Shown here: piece by piece, positions 27,712-35,771 of the stretch
Position numbering within the stretch: position 1 is the stretch's first letter
How the letters are laid out: each line of letters opens with the position of its first letter
NCBI RefSeq assembly: GCF_000508185.1
Contig: NZ_AYOY01000137.1
Span: 1 to 58,090 of the forward strand
DNA: 58,090 bases
Origin: Sphingobium sp. C100
Lineage (GTDB): Bacteria > Pseudomonadota > Alphaproteobacteria > Sphingomonadales > Sphingomonadaceae
Reading direction: 5' to 3'
Made by a program: the position numbers and the translations under genes
Notes under the pieces: generated by a model
Databases searched by the model: none
What the model was told of the DNA's origin: nothing
The model's input: only the letters and a program-made list of their open reading frames with translations

Positions 27712-28812
27712 TCATTCCTCCGTGCGGAACAGCACGGTTTCGCCGAGCAGCAGGAACAGGCAGAACGGCGCCCAGGCCGCCAGCACCGGCGGATAAGCGC
27801 CCAGATTGCCCATGGCGAGCGAGAAATTATCCGCCACGAAATAGGCGAAGCCCAGCGCCATGCCCAGCACCGCGCGCATGAAAAGCTGGCCCGAACGGGC
27901 AAGGCCGAAGGCGGCGACCGACCCGAGAATCGGCATCAGCAGCGCAGAGAGCGGTCCCGACAGCTTGTGCCACAGGCTTCCTTCCAATTCGGCGGTGGGG
28001 CGGCCCGCGTCGTGCAGGTCGGCGATGGCGTCCTGCAATTCGCCAAAGGTCAGCGCGTCGGGATCGACCTTGGCCAAAGTGAACTGGTCGGGACGGATGT
28101 CGCGGCCGAAACGGACGGTGCCGATGTCACGCATCGTGCCGCGCGCCACGTCAAACTGGCGCGCGCCCTCCAGCACCCAGCTTTTGGAGGCCGCGTCATA
28201 ATGGCCCCTGGGCGCCTGCACGATCGTCGTCAGGCCGTTATTGACGCGATTATAGATTTCCACTTTGCGCAACTGAACATTGGTGCCGCGTCCCGCGACG
28301 ATCGCCGCATTGACCAGATTATTGCCATCGCGCACCCAAGGGTTGGTTTTCACCCCGCTGTCGCGCGGGATCGGGCCATAATCGACCGCGTCCCACGCGC
28401 TGAGCGCCGCGGTCGACCGCGCCACGATCCGTTCGTTGAAGACGAAGCTGATGGCCGACACACCCAGCGCCGCCACGACCAGCGGCGCCAATATCTGATG
28501 GGCGGACAGGCCGGCCGCCTTCATCGAGATGATCTCGCTATTCTGGTTCAGCGTCGCCAGCATGACCAGCGTGCCCAGCAGGACCGAAAAGGGCAGGAAC
28601 CGCGCGATGATCTGCGGCGCGCGCAGGCCGACATAATGCCACAGCTGCGCGTCGCCATTGCCCGGATAGGCCAGGATGTCGCCCGAATTGCCAAGCAGAT
28701 CCAGCGTCTGGAGCACAATCACGAGCAGCGCCAGCACGGCGAAGGTGCGGGTCAGGAACTGCCGGACCATGTAGAGGCTGATCTGGCGCGAAGGAAAGAA
28801 ATTAAGCTGCAT
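27712..28812 (-). CDS. lptG: LPS export ABC transporter permease LptG
   Basis: A 366 aa YjgP/YjgQ-family permease. It has six transmembrane segments (three near the N-terminus, three at the C-terminus) around a large periplasmic beta-jellyroll domain. With LptF, LptB and LptC it extracts LPS from the inner membrane and passes it to the periplasmic bridge. N-Q-N-S-E-I-I-S-M-K-A-A-G-L-S is the coupling-helix region that contacts LptB. It starts 3 nt after the lptF stop. Assigned LptG because it is the second gene and lacks the longer N-terminus of the partner. Confidence 0.93.
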   Translation of the reverse strand: MQLNFFPSRQISLYMVRQFLTRTFAVLALLVIVLQTLDLLGNSGDILAYPGNGDAQLWHYVGLRAPQIIARFLPFSVLLGTLVMLATLNQNSEIISMKAAGLSAHQILAPLVVAALGVSAISFVFNERIVARSTAALSAWDAVDYGPIPRDSGVKTNPWVRDGNNLVNAAIVAGRGTNVQLRKVEIYNRVNNGLTTIVQAPRGHYDAASKSWVLEGARQFDVARGTMRDIGTVRFGRDIRPDQFTLAKVDPDALTFGELQDAIADLHDAGRPTAELEGSLWHKLSGPLSALLMPILGSVAAFGLARSGQLFMRAVLGMALGFAYFVADNFSLAMGNLGAYPPVLAAWAPFCLFLLLGETVLFRTEE

Positions 28813-28815
28813 GGG

Positions 28816-30024
28816 TCAGGCGGCTCCTTCCGCCGAGGCGCGTCGCCGCCCGAAACGCACCAGCCGGGCAATCTGCTTGCCCAGCTTGGCAAAGGCATAT
28901 TCCAGCGCAGCGATCGGCTGGCCGCCGGGGCGATTGGCGATCACATGATACATCCAGAGCACCAGGCCGGAGGCGAACAGGAAGGGCGTCCAGAGCGCGA
29001 TGATCGGATCGACCTTGCCCAGCGCGCCGACGCTTTCGCCATATTGGTTGATCTTGTGATAGGTCACGATGAATATGATGGAGAGGAAGACGCCCAGCGC
29101 CGATGTCGATCGTTTGGGCGGGATGGCAAAGGCCAGTGCAGCGAGCGGCAGCAGCAGCATGAAGACGACCTCGACCATGCGGAAATGGAAATTGGCGCGC
29201 ACCTCGTTACGTAATTTGTCCGGCGTGGCGCTGTTGCGGCCGATCACCACCAGTTCGGGAATCGTCTTTTCCCGGTCCACGTCGCGGCCACGAAACGCCT
29301 CGATCCTGGGCAGGTCGATCGGCAGGTCGTGGCTGGAAAAGGAGAGGATACGCGGCGTCTTATATTTGGGCGCGTCATTGACCAGCACGCCGTCGCGCAG
29401 GCGGAAGATGATCGTGTCGGGATCATCCGTGGCCAGGAACGTCCCCTGCGCGGCGGTGACCGCGACCGACTGACCGTCGCGATTCGTCGCGCGCACGAAG
29501 ATGCCTTGCAGGTTGCGACCCTGGTCGCGGCTGCGTTCGATCCGCAGGGTCATCCGCTTGCCCAGATCGGTGAATTCGCCAACCTTGATCGACGCGCCGA
29601 GCGCGCCGGATCGCAGTTCGAATCGCAAGGCTTCATAGGCGTGGCGCGAGAGCGGCTGGACGAAGCCGACAATGCCGAAATTGATCAGCGCCAGCGCGAT
29701 CGCATACATATAGGGCACGCGCAAAAGCCGACCATAGGACAGGCCGACAGACCGCATCACGTCCAGTTCGGAGGACAAGGCGAGCTTGCGGAAGGCGAGT
29801 AATATGCCGAGCATCAGCCCGATCGGGATGCCGAGCGAGAGATATTCGGGCAGCATATTGGCGAGCATCCGCCACACGACGCTGACCGGCCCCCCTTCCG
29901 CCGCGACGAAATCGAACAGGCTGAGCATCTTGTCGAGCACCAGCAGCATCGCGGCGATCACCAATGTGCCCAGCATGGGCACCGCGATCAGGCGGGCGAG
30001 ATAACGATCGGTGGCGGTCAGCAT
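28816..30024 (-). CDS. lptF: LPS export ABC transporter permease LptF
   Basis: A 402 aa YjgP/YjgQ-family permease and partner of LptG in the LptB2FGC exporter. The coupling helix is S-S-E-L-D-V-M-R-S-V-G-L-S. The topology is three N-terminal and three C-terminal membrane segments flanking a periplasmic domain (about residues 125-300). It is the first gene of the lptF-lptG pair. LptB and LptA/C are not nearby. The starting residues M-L-T-A-T-D-R-Y-L-A-R-L-I match the family's N-terminal helix, so the start at 30024 is well supported. Confidence 0.93.
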   Translation of the reverse strand: MLTATDRYLARLIAVPMLGTLVIAAMLLVLDKMLSLFDFVAAEGGPVSVVWRMLANMLPEYLSLGIPIGLMLGILLAFRKLALSSELDVMRSVGLSYGRLLRVPYMYAIALALINFGIVGFVQPLSRHAYEALRFELRSGALGASIKVGEFTDLGKRMTLRIERSRDQGRNLQGIFVRATNRDGQSVAVTAAQGTFLATDDPDTIIFRLRDGVLVNDAPKYKTPRILSFSSHDLPIDLPRIEAFRGRDVDREKTIPELVVIGRNSATPDKLRNEVRANFHFRMVEVVFMLLLPLAALAFAIPPKRSTSALGVFLSIIFIVTYHKINQYGESVGALGKVDPIIALWTPFLFASGLVLWMYHVIANRPGGQPIAALEYAFAKLGKQIARLVRFGRRRASAEGAA

Positions 30025-30154
30025 TCTCTAAGTCGTCGTCCCATCACCATGTTTTGGCCGCAAACCCCACCCATATGCGAGCGAGGTAGAATTGCGGGGC
30101 GAACAGGGGCTCGCCGTCCGGTCCATTCGGGTGGCTATAGCTTCCAGGAGTCTG

Positions 30155-30649
30155 ATGGTCATGTTGAAAGTTGCAATGGGTGTCATGTCGGCAGCAGCGA
30201 TGGTCGCTGCGGCACCGGCGCTGGCCCATGGGCAGGAAATTCCGAACAATCTAGAACGCTGCGGCGCCGATGCGAAGGGGCCGGCGGTGCTGGTCGATGT
30301 GCGCGGCTTTGCCGCGGCAACGGGCAAGGTGCGCGTCCAATCCTATCCCGGCACCAAGGCCGCCTGGCTGGAAAAGGGCGAATGGCTGAGCCGCATCGAC
30401 GTACCAGCGAAACCCGCGAACGGAGGTATGCGCTTTTGTATGCCGGTGCCGCATCCGGGCACTTATGGCATCGCCGTGCGGCACGACCGCGACGGCAATG
30501 GCAAGACCGACATTTCGCGCGATGGCGGCGGTTTTTCCAACAATCCGTCGATCAACATCTTCAACCTGGGCAAGCCGAGCGTGAGCAAGGCTGCGTTCCA
30601 GGTCGGTCCCGGCGTGACGAAAATCACGATCAACCTCAAATATATGTGA
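30155..30649 (+). CDS. Exported DUF2141 domain protein
   Basis: A 164 aa protein with a signal peptide ending near A-L-A (about residue 25), then a DUF2141 domain: V-L-V-D-V-R-G-F, G-K-V-R-V-Q-S-Y, the G-T-Y-G-I-A-V-R-H-D-x-D-G-N-G-K-x-D segment, and G-G-G-F-S-N-N. The D-R-D-G-N-G-K stretch is calcium-loop-like. The function is unknown. AGGAG precedes both candidate ATGs (30155 and 30161), so the start could be two codons later. A lipid kinase follows 9 nt downstream, apparently in the same transcript. Confidence 0.85.
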   Translation: MVMLKVAMGVMSAAAMVAAAPALAHGQEIPNNLERCGADAKGPAVLVDVRGFAAATGKVRVQSYPGTKAAWLEKGEWLSRIDVPAKPANGGMRFCMPVPHPGTYGIAVRHDRDGNGKTDISRDGGGFSNNPSINIFNLGKPSVSKAAFQVGPGVTKITINLKYM

Positions 30650-30658
30650 TCCCGAACC

Positions 30659-31627
30659 ATGGTGTGCGTCGCGCTTTTGTCCAATCCCAAATCCACGGGC
30701 AACCGGCAGTCGCTTCCGCGCGTGCGCAGCTATTGCGCCAGCAACCCCGACATTTTCCACTATGAAGTGGAGCATGTCGACCAGATCGGCCGGGCGTTCC
30801 AGACGATCGCCCGCGTCGATCCCACCGTTATCGTCATCAATGGCGGCGACGGCACGGTGCAGGCGTCGCTCACCGAACTCTATCAGGGCGAGCATTTCAC
30901 GGGCCGGGTTCCGCCGATCGCGGTGCTGCCCAATGGCAAGACCAACCTCATCGCGCTCGACCTTGGCATCCATGGCGACCCGATCAAGGCGCTGGAGCGA
31001 ATCGTCGAGATCGCCAAGTCGGGCGTCGATGACCATGTCGTCGCGCGCGAACTGATCGCCTTGTCGGATGGCGCCGTCGGCAGCCGGCCGGTGCTGGGCA
31101 TGTTCCTGGGCGGCGCGGGCCTGGCCGATTACATGCTTTATTGCCGCAACCAGATTTATCCGCTCGGCCTTTCCAACGGCCTGAGCCATTTCATCACGGC
31201 TTTGGCGGTGATCGTGTCGCTGCTGTTCGGTATTCGCGCCCGGTTCCTGCCGCCGTCGAGCAAGCCGGTCAGCATCTCGCTGATCCGCGACGGCCAGATC
31301 GCCGGCCGCTTCGCGGTGCTGATCGTCACGACGCTGGAACGGTTGCTGCTGGGCGTCCAGCCGGGAGACAGCAGCCGCGGCAACATGAAGCTGATGGCGG
31401 TGGACCAGAATCTCCCGGCGCTGCTGCGGCTGGTCTGGGCCAGCCTGTTCAAGCAGATGGGCAAGGCGCGGATGCAGGGCATTCACCTGGAACAGGGCGA
31501 CATCATCCGCATCGAAGGCGACCATAGCAGCGTCATCCTTGACGGCGAACTGTTCGAAGCGTCGGAGGGCCGGCCCATCGTGCTGCGCTCGACCAAGCCG
31601 GTGCCCTTCCTGCGGCTGGCGGCGTAA
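30659..31627 (+). CDS. Diacylglycerol kinase catalytic-domain protein
   Basis: A 322 aa protein. It opens with L-L-S-N-P-K-S-T-G-N, then V-I-N-G-G-D-G-T-V-Q-A-S-L, the ATP loop of the DAGK superfamily, and V-L-P-N-G-K-T-N-L-I-A-L-D-L-G, the usual G-T-x-N-x-x-A variant. Unlike the gene at 24215 it has a central hydrophobic stretch (L-S-H-F-I-T-A-L-A-V-I-V-S-L-L-F-G-I, about 175-195), suggesting membrane association. The end I-L-D-G-E-L-F matches the family. It forms a unit with the upstream DUF2141 gene. Its substrate is unknown; sphingomonads contain glycosphingolipids, so a sphingoid substrate is possible. Confidence 0.83.
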   Translation: MVCVALLSNPKSTGNRQSLPRVRSYCASNPDIFHYEVEHVDQIGRAFQTIARVDPTVIVINGGDGTVQASLTELYQGEHFTGRVPPIAVLPNGKTNLIALDLGIHGDPIKALERIVEIAKSGVDDHVVARELIALSDGAVGSRPVLGMFLGGAGLADYMLYCRNQIYPLGLSNGLSHFITALAVIVSLLFGIRARFLPPSSKPVSISLIRDGQIAGRFAVLIVTTLERLLLGVQPGDSSRGNMKLMAVDQNLPALLRLVWASLFKQMGKARMQGIHLEQGDIIRIEGDHSSVILDGELFEASEGRPIVLRSTKPVPFLRLAA

Positions 31628-31728
31628 GACCGGGGCAAAACGGCTCTTCCGATCGGTGTGCTTGGTGACTGGGGTGGGAAGTGGAATGACGCTGGAGCCT
31701 CAGTGGGTCTGGCGCGTCATTGCCTGAG

Positions 31729-31748
31729 ATCCCAGCTTTCGCTGGGAT
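31729..31748. repeat. REP-like palindromic repeat unit
   Basis: ATCCCAGC, loop TTTC, GCTGGGAT at 31729-31748, in the 160 bp between two convergent genes. This is the core of the short dispersed palindrome common in many proteobacterial genomes, whose translation gives the familiar spurious V-I-P-A-K-A-G-I peptide. Only one copy is recognised in this window. Confidence 0.6.
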
Positions 31749-31787
31749 GACGGAATATCCTCGTTCCCGCCCTCCCGCCATTTCTTC

Positions 31788-32309
31788 TCAGGCTGAAAAA
31801 GCCGGCGTCGCCAGCGCGCGGGCGTGGTCGCGGATGCCGGACGGCCAATCGCCCGACAGCGAAATATACAGTTCTTCGTCCCGCGCGTAGAGCGCGCGGA
31901 TCGCCGCTTCATAGCCGGGCCGGTCGCCCGCCATGGCGGTCACGAAATGATAGGCGGCGTCCATCGCGGCGCGCGGGCTGGGCGCGGCGATGCTGGCCTT
32001 GCGCGCGGCTTCGACCAGTTTGCGCAGGGTTGCCGACGCGCCGCCCGGCTGCGCCGCCAGCCAGTCCCAATGGCGTGGCAGCAGGGTCACCTCGCGCGGC
32101 TGGACGCCCAGTTTCGGGCGGCCCCTGCCCCTGGGCGCCTCCGCCGCCGGATCGCGCAGATCAATATCGACCTGCCGTCCTGTGCTGTCGTCGAACAGCA
32201 GAATATTCTGCGCCTCGTCGCCCATGGCGCGCAGCGCGTCACGCACTTCCGCCTCATCGCCGGTCGCGATCCACAGGTCGCCTGCAAAGGCCGTCAATGT
32301 TCGTTCCAT
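31788..32309 (-). CDS. DUF2239 family protein
   Basis: A 173 aa cytoplasmic protein matching the DUF2239 pattern: N-terminal F-A-G-D-L-W-I-A-T-G, L-L-F-D-D-S-T-G-R-Q-V-D-I-D-L-R, a linker rich in R-G-R-G-R-P-K-L-G, then E-V-T-L-L-P-R-H-W-D-W-L and A-Y-H-F-V-T-A-M-A-G-D-R-P-G-Y-E-A-A. The helical second half with W-D-W-L-A-A-Q-P-G-G-A-S-A-T-L-R-K-L-V-E looks like a ribbon-helix-helix-type or transcription-factor-like domain. The function is unknown. Confidence 0.82.
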   Translation of the reverse strand: MERTLTAFAGDLWIATGDEAEVRDALRAMGDEAQNILLFDDSTGRQVDIDLRDPAAEAPRGRGRPKLGVQPREVTLLPRHWDWLAAQPGGASATLRKLVEAARKASIAAPSPRAAMDAAYHFVTAMAGDRPGYEAAIRALYARDEELYISLSGDWPSGIRDHARALATPAFSA

Positions 32310-32374
32310 GCCAAATTCCCTTCGGCACGGCCATTATTACCCGGATTTATTTATGTCAATATACCCGGATGAAA

Positions 32375-33151
32375 TTATGCAGGTCGTAGTTCAACCCAGG
32401 TCGGCGCATGATCGCTCGCCTTTTCCCGGCCGCGAAAATCCCGGTCGACCTGGGCGTCGATCAGGCGATCGGCGGCGGACGGGCTGAGCAGCAGATGGTC
32501 GATGCGGAAACCCGCGTCGCGCGGCCAGCTGTTCGCCTGATAGTCCCAGAAGGTCCATACGCCGCCCGCGGGATGACGGCTGAGGATCGCGTCGGTCCAG
32601 CCATCCCCCAGCAGCCGGCGATAGGCTGCACGGCTTTCGGGCTGCATTAGCGCATCGTCCTGCATCGCCTTGACCGAGAATGTGTCCACATCGCGGGGAA
32701 TGACATTATAATCGCCGGCCAGGATCGCAGGAACTTCCTCCGCCCAGATTTCCGCCGCACGGTCGCGCAGGCGCTTCATCCAGCGCAGCTTATAATCGAA
32801 CTTCGGGCCGGGCTGCGGATTGCCGTTGGGCAGGTAGATGGATGCGACGCGCACACCCTTCACATCGGCTTCCAGATAGCGGCTATGCTCATCCTCCGGC
32901 TCGCCGGCCAGCCCGCGCCGCACTTCGACCGGGGTTTCGCCCCGCGCCAGAATGGCGACGCCGTTAAACCCCTTTTGCCCGTGCCAGATCGCGCCATAGC
33001 CCGCATCCTCTATGTCCTTGGCCGGAAAGGTTTCGTCGCTGGTCTTGATCTCCTGAAGGCAGGCGACATCGGGCCGCGTTTCGTCCAGCCATTCCAGCAG
33101 ACGCGGCAGGCGCGCCTTGATGCCGTTGATGTTGAAGGTGGCGATGCGCAT
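32375..33151 (-). CDS. xthA: Exodeoxyribonuclease III
   Basis: A 258 aa AP endonuclease/3'-5' exonuclease of base-excision repair. Motifs: I-A-T-F-N-I-N-G-I-K-A-R-L with metal-site N, L-Q-E-I-K-T with catalytic E, L-A-G-D-Y-N-V, R-I-D-H-L-L, and S-D-H-A-P near the C-terminus (catalytic Asp-His). Two adjacent ATGs exist at 33154 and 33151; I use the one giving MRIATFN. Downstream of erpA by about 100 nt, probably separately transcribed. Confidence 0.95.
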   Translation of the reverse strand: MRIATFNINGIKARLPRLLEWLDETRPDVACLQEIKTSDETFPAKDIEDAGYGAIWHGQKGFNGVAILARGETPVEVRRGLAGEPEDEHSRYLEADVKGVRVASIYLPNGNPQPGPKFDYKLRWMKRLRDRAAEIWAEEVPAILAGDYNVIPRDVDTFSVKAMQDDALMQPESRAAYRRLLGDGWTDAILSRHPAGGVWTFWDYQANSWPRDAGFRIDHLLLSPSAADRLIDAQVDRDFRGREKASDHAPTWVELRPA

Positions 33152-33250
33152 CATGTCTCTCTCTTCCATTTGCCTATCCTTTGAACAAAGGACGGGCGTT
33201 GAGCAAGCACGCGCCGTGGCGCGACAGGCTCAAGGCAGAGAAAGCGCCGA

Positions 33251-33577
33251 TCAGACCGAGAAGCTGGTTCCGCAGCCGCAGCCGGCGGTGGCGTTGGGGT
33301 TCGTGACCTTGAACGCCGCGCCGCCCAGGTCCGACACGAAATCGACGGCCGACCCACGCACCAGGTCGATGCTGACATCGTCCACCACCAGGGTCACACC
33401 GTCGCGCTCGACCGACAGATCGTCCGCCTCGACCAGATCGGCGAGGCCGAAGCGATATTGGAAGCCCGAACAGCCGCCGCCCTCCACCGACAGGCGAAGA
33501 ATGGCGGGCTTGCCCTGTTTGGCGGCAATCGCCGCCACGCGGGCGGCGGCGGAAGGGGTGAGATCGATGTCGGCCAT
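33251..33577 (-). CDS. erpA: A-type iron-sulfur carrier (ErpA/IscA family)
   Basis: A 108 aa A-type Fe-S carrier. The three ligand cysteines are present: C36 in G-G-G-C-S-G-F, and C100 and C102 in G-C-G-C-G-T-S-F at the C-terminus. It delivers Fe-S clusters to apo-proteins. There are no suf or isc genes next to it, so ErpA is a better name than IscA/SufA, but the subfamily call is by context. A strong hairpin terminator lies just upstream (33600-33635). Confidence 0.9.
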   Translation of the reverse strand: MADIDLTPSAAARVAAIAAKQGKPAILRLSVEGGGCSGFQYRFGLADLVEADDLSVERDGVTLVVDDVSIDLVRGSAVDFVSDLGGAAFKVTNPNATAGCGCGTSFSV

Positions 33578-33599
33578 GATGCCCTAGATAGGAATAGAC

Positions 33600-33635
33600 A
33601 AAAGGCCCGGCAACCCATCAGGTGCCGGGCCTTTT
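33600..33635 (-). terminator. Strong hairpin terminator after the M23 peptidase gene
   Basis: AAAAGGCCCGGCA (33600-33612) pairs perfectly with TGCCGGGCCTTTT (33623-33635), separated by a 10 nt loop. On the minus strand the T-run lies within and just after the stem. It sits 22 nt past the M23 peptidase stop and upstream of the erpA start, so it ends the peptidase transcript. Confidence 0.85.
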
Positions 33636-33657
33636 GCGAATTTCGGGAAGGGCCGGA

Positions 33658-34386
33658 TCAGTCGGCCGCCTTTTCCTCGGCCTTGGTCGGACCGCCCATG
33701 GCGACCGGCGGCTTCGTGTTCATCGCAACCAGATAGTCGGGGCCGGCGACAAAGGGGATCGGATTGATTGCGGCGCCGTCGACGCGGACTTCATAATGAA
33801 GATGGCTGCCGGTCGAGCGGCCGGTCGAGCCCATCAGGCCGATGATCTGACCGCGCTTCACATAGCTGTTGGGGCTGACAAGCAGTTTCGACATATGGCC
33901 GTAGCGCGTTTCCATGCCGCTGCCATGCGTGATCTGGACCAGATTGCCATAGCCATTGGCCCAGCCGGCGCGACTGACGACACCGTCGGCAGTGGCGTAG
34001 ATGGGGGTGCCGGTCGGACCGGGAATGTCGATGCCCTTGTGCATCCGGGCGCCGCCGTTGAACGGGTCCGAACGGACGCCGAAGTTGGAGGTCAGCGTCA
34101 GCTTGGCGACCGGGCGACCCGAGGGGATATAGGCCGACGCCTTGGGCGTGCCGTCAAGGCGCTGGAGGCTGGCGAAAAGATTGGAGAAGGCCGCGTCATT
34201 CTGGCCCGGCTGAGCCGCGCTGGCCGGCACCTCCCCATAGGGATCATCATCGTCGGTCGATGCCTGGACCGGAACCGCGGCGCAGAGGACAGCGACAACG
34301 CCGAGCGATCCAGCCATTTTTAAAAATTTCGACGCGGACCGGAACATGTTTGATGCGCGCGCATTGACCGAGTGTAGAACCGACAT
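33658..34386 (-). CDS. M23-family (LytM) metallopeptidase
   Basis: About 242 aa. The hydrophobic stretch (G-S-L-G-V-V-A-V-L-C-A-A-V) is an export signal ending at V-Q-A. The C-terminal LytM domain holds H-K-G-I-D (HxxxD zinc ligands) and H-L-H-Y-E (HxH), with Y-G-H-M-S and G-S-T-G-R-S-T-G between. It should cut peptidoglycan cross-bridges in the periplasm or activate amidases; the zinc ligands are intact, so it may be catalytic. The start is uncertain: ATG at 34386 follows GGGG, but 34347 (M-F-R-S-A-S-K) would give a more ordinary signal peptide. Confidence 0.87.
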   Translation of the reverse strand: MSVLHSVNARASNMFRSASKFLKMAGSLGVVAVLCAAVPVQASTDDDDPYGEVPASAAQPGQNDAAFSNLFASLQRLDGTPKASAYIPSGRPVAKLTLTSNFGVRSDPFNGGARMHKGIDIPGPTGTPIYATADGVVSRAGWANGYGNLVQITHGSGMETRYGHMSKLLVSPNSYVKRGQIIGLMGSTGRSTGSHLHYEVRVDGAAINPIPFVAGPDYLVAMNTKPPVAMGGPTKAEEKAAD

Positions 34387-34491
34387 GCAGACCCCGACTA
34401 TCCACCGGAGACTTATACCTCTCGGTGCGTTTTGTTTCATATTTGGCGACCTGGGCCGCCCCCGCTGATTGTGCAGACTGCAAATTGCGGA

Positions 34492-35313
34492 TCAGGTTGC
34501 AAGCGCGGCGTAGTAATCTTCGGTCAGACCGGCCTGCCGACGCGCCGAGTCGTTGAACGGCGGCTTAACGCTGCCGCGAAAATGGCGTTTCACCAGCATT
34601 TGATAGTGGTTCGCGGCATTTACGCCCAATCTGTTCGTCGCCCAGTTGAACCAGCTCGTCCCTGCGGCGACATGGCGAATTTCGTCCGTCATAATGCGGC
34701 GCAATATGCTGGCGGATGTCATGTCGCCAACCGCTTCGAAGCGCGCGACCGTGGCGGGCGTGATGTCGAGCGCCCGCGCCTCCAGCACCATCGGCACCAC
34801 CGCCAGCCGGGCCAGCGCATCGCCGGCGGTTGCGCTGGCGGCCTCCCACAATCCGTCATGGGCAGGCAAGGCGCCATAATGGCTGCCCATTTGCCGCAAC
34901 CGCCGGTCGAGCAGCGCGAAATGCATCGCCTCTTCCGCGCCAACCCGCATCCAGTCGTCGACGAAGGCCGCTGGAAAAGCTTCGCCAAAGCGGCCGATCA
35001 GGTCGAAGGCGAGGTCGATCGCGACGAATTCGATATGCGCCAATGCGTGGAGCATGGCGATCCGGCCCCGGTCCGACCCCATCTTGCCGCGCCGGGGCAT
35101 CTGGACAGGCGAGAGCAATAACGGCGATGCGGGCCGCGCGGGCCGGTCGGGCAGCGGCGTGTCGAACCGCGCGGCCAGCCGGCCCAGCCGCCAGGCGCGC
35201 GCCACGGACCGGGCCGCCATCAGTTTCGCATAATGATCGGGCGTCAGCAGCACATGGGCGCAGGCCGCACCCACGTCCTCAATCTGCGTTGGAGCGATCG
35301 GGGCGGGCGTCAA
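34492..35313 (-). CDS. Ferritin-like DUF455 family protein
   Basis: About 273 aa. The helical DUF455 core shows H-I-E-F-V-A-I-D-L-A (E and H ligands), G-A-E-E-A-M-H-F-A-L-L, V-L-E-A-R-A-L-D-I-T-P and M-T-D-E-I-R-H-V-A-A-G, so a diiron ferritin-like fold is likely. The function is unknown. No suitable ATG exists at the 5' end: I propose the TTG at 35313 whose TG overlaps the TGA of bcp, with GGAGG in the bcp 3' end. It is the third gene of the glnE-bcp-DUF455 unit. Confidence 0.83.
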   Translation of the reverse strand: MTPAPIAPTQIEDVGAACAHVLLTPDHYAKLMAARSVARAWRLGRLAARFDTPLPDRPARPASPLLLSPVQMPRRGKMGSDRGRIAMLHALAHIEFVAIDLAFDLIGRFGEAFPAAFVDDWMRVGAEEAMHFALLDRRLRQMGSHYGALPAHDGLWEAASATAGDALARLAVVPMVLEARALDITPATVARFEAVGDMTSASILRRIMTDEIRHVAAGTSWFNWATNRLGVNAANHYQMLVKRHFRGSVKPPFNDSARRQAGLTEDYYAALAT

Positions 35314-35771
35314 AGCGCCTTCACCGCCTCCAGCACCTGTTCGGCATGGCCCTTCACCTTGACCTTGGGCCAGACGCGCAGGATCGTGCCGTCTGCGCCG
35401 ACCAGGAAGGTCGCCCGTTCGATCCCCATATATTTGCGGCCATAGAGCGATTTTTCGACCCAGGTGCCGAACGCCTGGCACGCCGCGCCCGGCTCATCCG
35501 ACGCCAGGATGACGCTGAGACCATATTTTTCCGAGAATTTCTTGAGCTTTGCCGGCTTGTCCCTGGAAATGCCGATCACCGGCACGCCCGACGCCGCATA
35601 TTCGTCGGCCAGGGCGGTGAAATCCTTCGCTTCGTTGGTGCAGCCGGGCGTGTCCGCCTTGGGATAGAAATAGACGACGAGCGGCTTGCCCCGATAATGA
35701 TCCAAGGTGAAATCCACGCCGTCCGCGTCCTTCAACTCGACCGCCGGGATGGCGTCCCCCTGTTCCAGCAT
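35310..35771 (-). CDS. bcp: Thioredoxin-dependent peroxiredoxin (BCP/PrxQ type)
   Basis: A 153 aa peroxidase that reduces hydroperoxides with thioredoxin. The peroxidatic Cys is C44 in A-D-T-P-G-C-T-N-E-A. The usual nearby C+5 resolving cysteine is absent; C98 in P-G-A-A-C-Q-A-F is the only other Cys and could resolve instead. The ATG at 35771 overlaps the glnE stop by one base (TGATG), fixing the start; a longer reading is rejected. Co-translated with the DUF455 gene downstream. Confidence 0.93.
   Translation of the reverse strand: MLEQGDAIPAVELKDADGVDFTLDHYRGKPLVVYFYPKADTPGCTNEAKDFTALADEYAASGVPVIGISRDKPAKLKKFSEKYGLSVILASDEPGAACQAFGTWVEKSLYGRKYMGIERATFLVGADGTILRVWPKVKVKGHAEQVLEAVKAL

Noticed and set aside
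27577..29214. Long open frame antisense to lptG/lptF
   Set aside because: LptG and LptF are well supported; the antisense frame is hydrophilic shadow sequence and crosses a clear terminator.
31533..31781. Small frame containing the V-I-P-A-K-A-G-I peptide
   Set aside because: That peptide is the known translation artefact of the dispersed palindrome at 31729-31748, not a protein.
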